Positions 56,384 to 64,000 of a stretch of DNA of 64,000 bases are shown one piece after another; the stretch's first letter is position 1, and every line of letters starts with the position of its first letter. Location: the NCBI GenBank assembly GCA_963555705.1, contig OY743179.1:24002692-24066691 (forward strand), read 5' to 3'. The notes beneath the pieces are model-generated. The model made no database searches. It was not told the DNA's origin and was given only the letters and a program-made list of their open reading frames with translations. The stretch comes from Ligustrum vulgare. Its lineage: Eukaryota; Streptophyta; Magnoliopsida; Lamiales; Oleaceae. A program made the translations under genes and the position numbers.

Positions 56384-57190
56384 TGATGTGTTCCGACCCA
56401 CGACAATTGGAGTCATAGCAGGCTTGACGGGAAAATTTAAATATTCAAGCTAAAACAAAAATTTAGCAGGTTCGACGAGCTTTGAAGATCAAACCGTGTC
56501 GAAAAGAACCAAAAATTGAATCACGGCTGTGAAAGGAATTGGTCACGACCGTAACTTTTGAAGCTCACGGTCGTAACCTGCTCTCTGTCTATTTCATAAC
56601 CAGATAAAATGACTTACGGTCGTAACCAAAATCTTCACGACCGTGACATATTTCAATTATACAATTTACGGCCGTAAATGAAGACACTCACGGCCGTAAG
56701 ATAGCTTCTGGACGTGCGCCGCTGTTGGAATTTAAAGATTTTTTCATTATTTTATTTCCTTATTAGTTTTAGCTGTTTTAGGTTAGTTAGAACTCTATTT
56801 TGAGTCCATTAGCGCTAGGGTCTTGTTTTGCTTATTTATACGCTTTTTTCATTCATTGTAATTCAGACTTGATTTTGATATAAACAGTTTTTTATTGAGG
56901 ATTCAATAAAAGATATAGGTGGATTCCTATGTTTTTGAACTTATCAAGAATATTTCTTGTGGCGTTCAAATATCGAACTTATCAAATATTTCTTGAGGAT
57001 ATTTGTTGCTTTCAAAATCAGAAACTTATCAGGGAGATTGGACAAATCCTTGTGGCATTTCAAAAGTTGTGGTTATTTATTCCGCATTATCGAGCCATCG
57101 CATCGTGAATATCGGGTCATGATTCATCCGTCCAACCTCAACCTGAGTTCGGAACTTTCCGGCGTTTCTTCCGCGCTTCGAATCACATCA
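56384..57190 (+). repeat. 5' LTR of element B
   Basis: 807 bp. Holds seven ACGGCCGT-type motifs at 56521-56700. Near the end are direct repeats of CTTATCA with ATTTCTTG-type words. Confidence 0.95.
56521..56700. repeat. Palindrome cluster of ACGGYCGT type, left LTR
   Basis: Seven copies in order: CACGGCTGTGA, CACGACCGTAA, CACGGTCGTAA, TTACGGTCGTAA, CACGACCGTGA, TTACGGCCGTAA, CACGGCCGTAA. Spacing is irregular (14 to 46 bp). Confidence 0.93.
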
Positions 57191-57192
57191 TC

Positions 57193-57204
57193 TGGTATCA
57201 GAGC
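57193..57204 (+). other. Primer binding site of element B
   Basis: TGGTATCAGAGC, two bases after the LTR end; perfect initiator tRNA-Met match. Confidence 0.92.
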
Positions 57205-57604
57205 TGGACTCTGAATTCAGGTTTTTCTATCCAATTTGATTTTTATGTTTATCATCGAGTCCCATAAAAATCATCCATATCTTGTTGAGTGTTTTGTTTT
57301 CAGTTTTTTGCGTTCTTCTTGTTATTGAGTTTGTTGAGTCTTTAATCCAGAAAATCGTTCAAAAAAATTTCAAAAGTGTTTGTTTTGCTTAATTCTTATC
57401 CAAATTTAGTTCCGTTTGTTTTGCCGTGTTCGTTGTCGAATTTTCGGATTTACAAAAAAAAAAAATTATTTATTTTATTTATTCCGAAAATTCATCCAAA
57501 AATTCAAAAAAAAAAAAAAGAGTCCATTCAAGAACCACTTTCTTGAATTTCTTGATCCTTTGTTTTCATTATTCTTTTCTGTATCCTTCCACATAAATTT
57601 CACA

Positions 57605-58436
57605 ATGTCCAATTCCCATAAAAACGCCAAAGATCGTATGTGGAGATTTTTGAATGATGCTTTGATGAGGTTGGATAAACTAGATGAAAGGGAGGGGAAA
57701 TTGAAAAAAAGGCGATCTCAAGTAAACCGTAGTGATGAGAGTCATTATACGCGTGATCCTAAACCTAAGGATGAAATCAGGGTTAAGAGGAGTCGAGATT
57801 GATCCTAAGGCAATTTTGAAAATTCAAAAAGAAATTTATGAAGAAAGATTGAGGTGTGAACGGGAGGAAGAAAAAAAATATTTGGCCAAATTGCGAAAGA
57901 AGGAGGAGAAACGAAAGACGGTGATTAAATGGCTAGAGGAGAGTGAAATACATGTTATAGTTGAGCCTCGGGATATGAATGTTGAAAAGAAGGAGGGAGG
58001 CTTGAAACATGAATTAGAAGTAGTTGAAGAGACCCCGTATTTTGTGGTCGGAGTTGAAAACGTGGAGTTAGGTGAACAAACTCCAAAATTTGATGAGGAA
58101 TTAGAAGTTGGGGTAGAAGTTCAAATTTTGAGCTTTGAATTGGAAGATCCACATTTTGGTAGTGATGAGGTAGTACATGAACATGGTGATTCAAATGTGG
58201 AGGTCGGAGATGTGGTTGAGTTTGAAGATAAAAAAATTGAACAAGAAATTGCAAAGGAGGAAAGAGGCGAAGAGAAGAGCCTCGTGGTTCAAGAAGTGGA
58301 GTTGATGGTGGTTTATCATGAATACAATGATCCATACCTTGTACCTCATGAAGCTAACATGTCCCTCCTCATTTTGTTTATATCTTTTTTGCAAGTTAAT
58401 TATGATTGGAAGCTTCAACCACACTACGAATGGTAA
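57605..58436 (+). pseudogene. Gag-like charged coiled-coil protein of element B, one frameshift
   Basis: The ATG at 57605 opens MSNSHKNAKDRMWRFL, then LDKLDEREGKLKKRRSQ, up to a TGA near 57802. One base out of frame, the protein continues with DPKAILKIQKEIYEERLR, KYLAKLRKKEEKRKTVI and a long acidic tail rich in Glu and Val, to TAA at 58434-58436. A one-base indel near 57795 explains the break. It is highly charged and predicted helical, without cysteine knuckle or catalytic domain. Position after the primer site and composition suggest a gag-derived RNA-binding or particle protein; no family is recognised. Confidence 0.55.
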
Positions 58437-58599
58437 AGGGAGTTCAAGCTCAATCTCTTCCATGTTTTCCAATCAAAGGAGCATAATTTATTGAATTCAT
58501 GGCATAGAAGCAATAATTTTCCATTTGATCCAGGAGGTGAAGTGAAACAACAGGAACAAAGTTATGAATCGGGACGAATCATCCTAAAGAAGGAGGGTA

Positions 58600-59427
58600 T
58601 GATGTGTTCTGGACCCTCGACAATCGGAGTCATAGCAGGCTTGACGAAAAAATTTAAATATTCAAGCCAAAACAAAAATTCAACAGGTTCGAAGAGCTTT
58701 GAAGATCAAACCGTGTCGAAAAGAACCAAAAATTGAATCACGGCTGTGAAAGGAATTGGTCACGACCGTAACTTTTGAAGCTCACGGCCGTAAATGAAGG
58801 ATCACGGCTGTAACCTGCTCTCTGTTTATTTCATAACCGGATAAAAGGACTTACGGCCGTAACCAAAATCTTCACGGTCGTGACATATTTCAATTACACA
58901 ATTTACGGCCGTAAATGAAGACACTCACGGCCGTAAGATAGCTTCTGGACGTGCGCTGCTGTTGGAATTTAAAGATTTTTTCATTATTTTGTTTCCTTAT
59001 TAGTTTTAGCTATTTTAGGTTAGTTAGAACTCTATTTTGAGTCCATTAACGTTAGGGTCTTGTTTTTCTTATTTATACGCTTTTTCCATTCATTGTAATT
59101 CAGACTTGATTTTGATATAAACAGTTTTTTATTGAGGATTCAATAAAAGATATAGGTGGATTCCTATGCTTTCAAACTTATCAAGAATATTTCTTGTGGC
59201 GTTCAAATATCGAACTTATCAAATATTTCTTGAGAATATTTGTGGCGTTCAAAACCAGAAACTTATCAGGGAGATTGGACAAATCCTTGTGGCGTTTCGA
59301 AAGTCGTGGTTCTTTATTCCGCATCGTCGAGTCATCGCGTCGTGAATATCGGGTCATGATTCATCCGTCCAACCCCAACCTGAGTTCGGAACTTTTCGGC
59401 GTTTCTTCCGCGCTTCGAATCACATCA
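58600..59427 (+). repeat. 3' LTR of element B
   Basis: 828 bp, 21 bp longer than the left copy, mainly from an extra palindrome motif within 58738-58936 (eight motifs in total). Confidence 0.95.
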
Positions 59428-59705
59428 TAGCACCAATGGAAAATGAAAATTGTTGGGTTACACAGGCCCAAGTATACACCAACCCAATTTTTTTCATAGG
59501 CCCAAGTCTCTTTAATTGCCCAATTCCACTCTCTTCAGGTCCAAAATTAAAGCTGATTTCTGGGTTCATATTTCATCACCTCTATCAACTCGTTTCAAAC
59601 CAACTTTCCCTCCAACTTTGTCCATTTCTTCGACCACCCCGAAAATCACCCGACTATATTAAACACCCGAACCTTCAAGACAAGGTTCTTTTAAGAGGGG
59701 TGGTT
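59428..59705 (+). pseudogene. Continuation of the element A reading frame and polypurine region
   Basis: Open from the TAGCA duplication: PMENENCWVTQAQVYTNPIF and onward, in frame with the segment that stops at 56383. Supports one long frame before element B inserted. A purine run ends the segment. Confidence 0.6.
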
Positions 59706-60120
59706 TGTCATGGTTAGCCTCACCACCCTCACACCCTGCTGCACCTCACTTGCCTATTCTAGAATATTCTTAGGAAATCTATAAATAAGGGCACATGGGA
59801 AGAGAATAGGTGTGAAGAATATTGAGCAATCTGTTATGCAACAAACTCTCCCTCCCTCTCTGTTTCACGTTCTCCCTCATCCCTTTCTATTTCTTTCTCA
59901 CCTCATACTCTGGTTCCCCTTCTTTATTTACTGCAATTAATCTCTATTTCTGTCATTCCTGCATTATAATAGTTTAAATCAACATATGAAATACAAAAAT
60001 AGTGTTCAATTTCAGTTTTACTCTTCATTTGAGCAATTTCAGTTTACCTGTTTGTATTGCCGAGTCTTTGCTGCTGATTCATGTTTGAAATCCATCACCA
60101 ATAGAGCTTCAACCATGACA
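59706..60120 (+). repeat. 3' LTR of element A
   Basis: 415 bp, TGTCATGGTT to CATGACA; matches 55230-55654. Confidence 0.92.
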
Positions 60121-60850
60121 ACTACCCTTGAAGTCACTGGTTAACTGGAGATCTGGACTTTTTGTCTCATAAACCAGATCTGGAATTCTAGCCTCATCGT
60201 TCTACACTCGAAGGCATCGATCTTGTTGTCGCTACGTCCTGGATTGCAATATAATTTTTTAGAGAGAGATAATTTTAAGCTTGAAATGACTTCTTCACAC
60301 ATTGGCCGCTACAGTCGTCGACGTCGGAGCGTTGATATTGTTCGCATTACGCCACCGTCTTGGCGACTGTTGGGCATGAACAGTGGCGTGAAGAGGAATG
60401 ATGTGCTTGGGTTATGGGTTTGTATGTTTGTTAAAATATATTTATCTTAATTATGTTTAATTACTTAATTACATGAATTAACACTTGAAAATTAGAAAAA
60501 AAATTGTGTCACACCATAATTCTGAATTACATCTTTGAAATGCAGGTGCCCATATAATTTTCCATTAGAAAGACACGTTATTTTAAAACTAATTGATCTC
60601 TCACGTTGTGCCACTTTTCTCTCGTCACTCCCTAAATCTCTCACTCCTTCCTCGATCTCTCACTTCCCCCAAAATCATTCTCTCTCTCATCGGTGAAATC
60701 TTAAAAAATCCTTACCTTCCTTATCTTACCTCAAATCAAAATTCACAAGCCGTGAATCACGTTAAATCAAAAAGGGGGTTCAAATATAGTTTAACAAAGA
60801 GTTCAATTATACACTGATTTGGAGGAGCGCTAAGCCTCAGACAATCTTCA
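60121..60850. other. Flank right of element A
   Basis: Two short plus-strand ORFs (60223-60450 and 60593-60817), not recognised. CT-rich sequence at 60600-60690. No supported gene. Confidence 0.4.
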
Positions 60851-61643
60851 GAGCATTTTCAATGCACTGTGTCAATTGGGACTGACGTGACAATGAAATT
60901 GACGAACTTCTAGAAAACGTGGATAAATTGACTGAGAAGTCTTAAATTTCATCTCCAGTGGTTCCGCCTACATTTAAATATTGTTGATTATGTGATATTT
61001 TTTTAAATTTAAAAATAATAACTTATTCACAAAATGATTAATATAATATTAAACTTTTCGTTATTATAAACTATAAATGTTGTTTTCTTGGACTATATTT
61101 CATTCTTATATTTTATTTTGGTAGTTAAATTTATTATGAGATTTTTTTTTTTCATTACTACAGACAAAAAATAATTTATTATCTTAAATTATTAATTTTT
61201 ATTGTTATTTTGTTATTCAATAACTAATATTTTTATATAACTTTATTTAGCGATAATTTTTTATTGATAAATTAAATTTATTAAAATGCATATATTTTTT
61301 TAAATTACTAATCTTTAAGATAATATAATCATGAAAACTTTAAATGAAAAAAAAAGAGTGCTCGATTAGAGATAATTTTCAAGGAAAAACTTCATACCAT
61401 GACGCCCACGTTCTTTTTTAATATAACTAAAATAATTATAAAATAAGTTAATGTTGACTCATTCAGTCAAACGGAGTGTCAATATGTAGACGGAGTACTC
61501 GATATTGTCAATTTTTTCCAGCCACGTCCGTTTAACATTGTAATTGACATTGTGCATTGGAGAGACATTTTTAACACACTTCGTCAATTTGGTAACGTGT
61601 CAAGTCTTTTTTCCCAATTGACGAAGTGCATTGGAGATGCTCT
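60851..61643. mobile_element. Foldback DNA element with GAGCAT ends (793 bp)
   Basis: The left end GAGCATTTTCAATGCACTGT and the right end (inverted) GAGCATCTCCAATGCACTTC match closely, followed on both sides by GTCAATTGGGA. TCA flanks both ends. The core is AT-rich with no ORF. GAGCATCTCCAATG-type ends are common in plant MITEs; the superfamily is uncertain. Confidence 0.7.
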
Positions 61644-62065
61644 CATAATATTAATCAAGATCCATGCATTAGAACTGTTTAAAATACAATATTGTGCAAT
61701 GATTTAAATATTTGTAAGGTTTTTTTTTTTTTAGTTTACTGCTTTTTTCCTCTAGAAAATAATATGTTTGGATGAACCTAAAGCCTTTTGGTTTAATGGT
61801 TCATTATATCTGTTATATTTACTGAGAATTGAAAGGAATTCAATAACTTTTGGTTTCAATTGACCTCACATCAGGTTTGGTTCTAATATTATATCGTTGG
61901 ACATATTCCCCCCGCCCCCCCTCCCTCCCTCTCCTCAGGGTACTTGGATCTAGCCTATCACCGCTAGAAATATGTAACTCTGGGGAAGAGGGATTCCAAC
62001 TATCTATACCTTAGAACTTAAAATAATGTAAATGGTCTATCGATGAAACCTATAGTAAGCTTTGC
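61644..62065. other. Spacer before the ATG6 relic
   Basis: A T run near 61720 and a C-rich stretch near 61907-61935. No gene. Confidence 0.5.
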
Positions 62066-62640
62066 AATTCAAAATATTTGGTCAACAAGAGGAGACAAAT
62101 GCAATTATGACCAAGATTGAAGTTTCACAAGCTCACTTAAGAGTTGTTGAAACATACGAATGTGGTCAATGATGCCTTCCATATCTGGTATGATGGGGAT
62201 TTTGGACCGATTAACAACTTCCTCCTGCGAAGACTTCCTAAGATTCGGGTAAGCAAAAGTATTAATGTTAGTTTGATATGACAATGTCTTGTCTTCTTTA
62301 TCCGTCGCACATAGCTATATATAGATAAGTTGAAATGTCTATTAATTAAATGTATAATATCTTCTGCAATCTATATGATCAAAGCTTATTTCAGAAACTG
62401 CTTTCTCTTTAAACGAAACACGGATTCAAGGGGGTTGAAGAACTTCTTTGCATTTACGTTATTGCACATTTATGAAGAACTGATTTGATTGAAATCTCAC
62501 TTTTTTATGCTTATCCTTAGGTTGAATGGGATAAGATAAATGATGCATGGGGCCAAGGTTTCCTTCTCCTCCATACCATGTCAATATTTTATGCCAAAGT
62601 TTCAGTATCCTTTAATAAATTTATTTATGAAGCAGTCCAA
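62066..62640 (+). pseudogene. ATG6: ATG6/Beclin 1 fragment with a retained intron
   Basis: Two exon pieces keep GT-AG borders. 62066-62248 gives QQEETNAIMTKIEVSQAHL, then after a one-base shift near 62141 [21 protein letters not shown] and [15 protein letters not shown]. 62521 to about 62605 gives VEWDKINDAWGQGFLLLHTM; a further shift follows before PKFQY. This is the junction of the coiled coil and the evolutionarily conserved domain of ATG6, the autophagy subunit of the class III PI3-kinase complex. The rest of the gene is absent. A genomic fragment and not a processed copy, since the intron remains. Confidence 0.85.
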
Positions 62641-63585
62641 AAAAAATCCTTTCATAATTTCAAAGTAATTCATGAAATTGTCAACACGGACAGGAATTTT
62701 AGCACCGATATGTATCACATTATATAAAAATTCATTTTCAATCACACATTATTTAATAAAATAATTTTATACTAAATTAAATTTTTTACCTACCTTTTAA
62801 TCAGGACCATTACTATAAAACTTATATTTCTCAAAAATGGGGCTCAAACAAATCTGCAGTATGTGATAGAACTATAGAAGTGTAAGATACAATTGTTGGG
62901 GTCAATATCAATATTTTGAAAACTAATTTGAACTTCGATGTGAAAGAAGTATAACAAATTAGGGTCATGAATCTTTCATGGATGTGAAGATATGTCTTAA
63001 ATCTTTGATTTCTAGCATGCAAAGTTTCGAACCTTCAAAATATCTGCACCAAAGGTTCTTTATAGACAAAAATACATCATAATAAACATTTAGTGAACAC
63101 ATACTACTTAAAATATAGACAATATGAAGGGCAAAATTGCCTAAATTTTCCACACAACTTCCCACCAAGGCACCAACAAATTTAGATTAGATAAAATTTA
63201 GAATTTCAGTAGATTTTGATAATAGTTATTAAAATATTTACTTGAAAGGTTATAAAAGTTGTAAATTACGAGAAATGAATATTTGAAATTGAGTTTACCA
63301 CGAAATCCACCTACTGACCTACAACTTGTCTTTTACTCTGTCCACGGAGGCCAACATTTGCTATTGTGGATTACCAGTAGAAATTAAGACTTCGTGGAAA
63401 AATCTAAACTCAGCTATGTTATTTTTTTTAATTCTTTTTATTTCAAGTTGTGTTTTTCACTTGAAAATGAAGACCCTTTTATGATGAATTGACAAAGGTA
63501 AGGGCTGGGTTTTTTTTTTTTCTTTTCTTTTTTAGTACTATGATCCATAAATACGTGAGTTAGAAGCAAACTACACTTGTTTTTC
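62641..63585. other. AT-rich spacer
   Basis: No gene recognised on either strand. The minus ORFs at 62831-63168 and 63438-63653 have no known content. Confidence 0.45.
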
Positions 63586-63760
63586 TTAGAAATATTAGAA
63601 GGTTGGAGCGCGAGATCGCTTGTGAGCTGCATATCAAGAACTTCGTGATGCAATTACAAAATTTACAAATGTAGAAATAAAATCTGCCGTTGAAGCTGAA
63701 GATCAAGAATTCAAGCTCAAAAGTAGAGTTTTGGAGTGGGTGCATTTGGGGATTTTTATG
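63586..63760 (+). pseudogene. Gene fragment, helical and charged, unidentified
   Basis: RRLEREIACEL is followed, after a one-base shift near 63630, by YQELRDAITKFTNVEIKSAV, EAEDQEFKLKSRVLEW. The sequence reads like a conserved helical domain, but I cannot name it. It lies 1 kb from the ATG6 relic and may share its origin as a duplicated fragment. Confidence 0.4.
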
Positions 63761-64000
63761 TGGGCTGTAAATGTTTTTTGTTTTTTTTTAAATTGGAAGA
63801 TCTTTTATTATAGCTTGTCTCGTCAAATTGTTTGCAAGCCATCTTTATTCGAAATCTTATTAATTTCGAAGTTGAGGTAGGTTGTGGCTCTTCTCTCGCT
63901 TTTTTCCACACTACGTTAGTTTAACAACCTTGTTTGTTTTATGAATAGAAGTACCAACTCAAGTTGTACCCTATAATAGATTTTTTTGGTGGAAATCATC
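63761..64000. other. Right edge of the window
   Basis: T-rich, with no feature recognised. Confidence 0.4.

Larger units (their letters stand above)
56384..59427 (+). mobile_element. Non-autonomous LTR retrotransposon (element B) nested in element A
   Basis: LTRs at 56384-57190 and 58600-59427, with TGATGTG/CACATCA ends. Perfect target duplication TAGCA (56379-56383 and 59428-59432). Primer site TGGTATCAGAGC at 57193 and a polypurine run AAGAAGGAGGGTA before 58600. The interior is 1.4 kb with one gag-like reading region and no pol. Confidence 0.95.
55230..60120 (+). mobile_element. Small non-autonomous LTR retrotransposon (element A), interrupted by element B
   Basis: LTRs at 55230-55654 and 59706-60120, with TGTCATG/CATGACA ends. 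Target duplication CCTAC versus ACTAC (4/5). A primer site at 55656 and a purine run (AAGAGGGGTGG) before the right LTR fit. Without element B the interior is about 1 kb and encodes only a gag-like protein, so it depends on a helper element. Confidence 0.9.

Noticed and set aside
5708..56406. Minus-strand ORFs opposite gag-like regions, for example 55708-56406 and 57955-58335
   Set aside because: Serine- and proline-rich shadows of the acidic, purine-rich plus-strand frames.
55195..60165. GAGATCTGGACTT present on both sides of element A, as a possible long target duplication
   Set aside because: It lies at unequal distance from the LTR ends (about 25 and 30 bp) in otherwise different flanks. 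The 5-bp duplication explains the insertion; the shared word is probably chance or an older repeat.

Overview
This is a repeat-dense, AT-rich stretch of nuclear DNA from a flowering plant, probably a eudicot. The evidence is Ty1/copia and Ty3/gypsy retroelements with plant initiator-tRNA-Met primer sites, PIF/Harbinger and hAT genes, Tourist-like MITEs, and a plant receptor-like kinase gene with GT-AG introns. The species cannot be named from the sequence. Almost everything here is mobile DNA; one host gene looks intact.

Layout. 1-4342: 3' half of an Athila-type gypsy element (integrase, long 3' non-coding part, putative LTR). 4584-18383: a decayed copia element split by a younger element on the minus strand (7572-16798) with 2237-bp LTRs. 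18476-19790: a MITE and AT-rich, Helitron-like DNA. 20007-23437: PIF/Harbinger Myb/SANT and nuclease pseudogenes. 23465-29872: a gypsy element with a 5'-truncated left LTR and a long right LTR. 29873-36601: AT-rich DNA with microsatellites, Helitron-like ends, a tRNA-type SINE head and foldback repeats. 36602-43943: mostly non-coding, with one casein-kinase exon relic. 43944-46951: an 8-exon SPARK-type receptor-like kinase. 49497-52955: a hAT gene fragment interrupted by a 2860-bp solo LTR. 55230-60120: a small non-autonomous LTR element holding a second one (56384-59427). 60851-64000: a foldback element and relics of ATG6/Beclin 1 and an unidentified gene.

The most unusual item is the element at 7572-16798. 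It has no gag or pol. Its interior carries, antisense to the element, a cassette of two ORFs. The first (10740-11291) is intact and resembles the basic, zinc-finger nucleic-acid-binding proteins of Betaflexiviridae (vitivirus and carlavirus type), several of which suppress RNA silencing or drive host transcription. The second (11629-12293) is an intronless copy of LONELY GUY (LOG), the enzyme that releases active cytokinin, broken by one frameshift. Three copies of a hairpin-like repeat and a poly(A)-type signal follow. The LTRs differ at only two sites that I found, so the insertion is recent. I know of no described element with this combination; that statement rests on memory and not on a search.

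A second theme is palindrome clusters inside LTRs: CGATCG-centred in the Athila LTR, and ACGGCCGT-type in the 807/828-bp LTRs of the element at 56384-59427, where the motif count differs between the two LTRs of one element.
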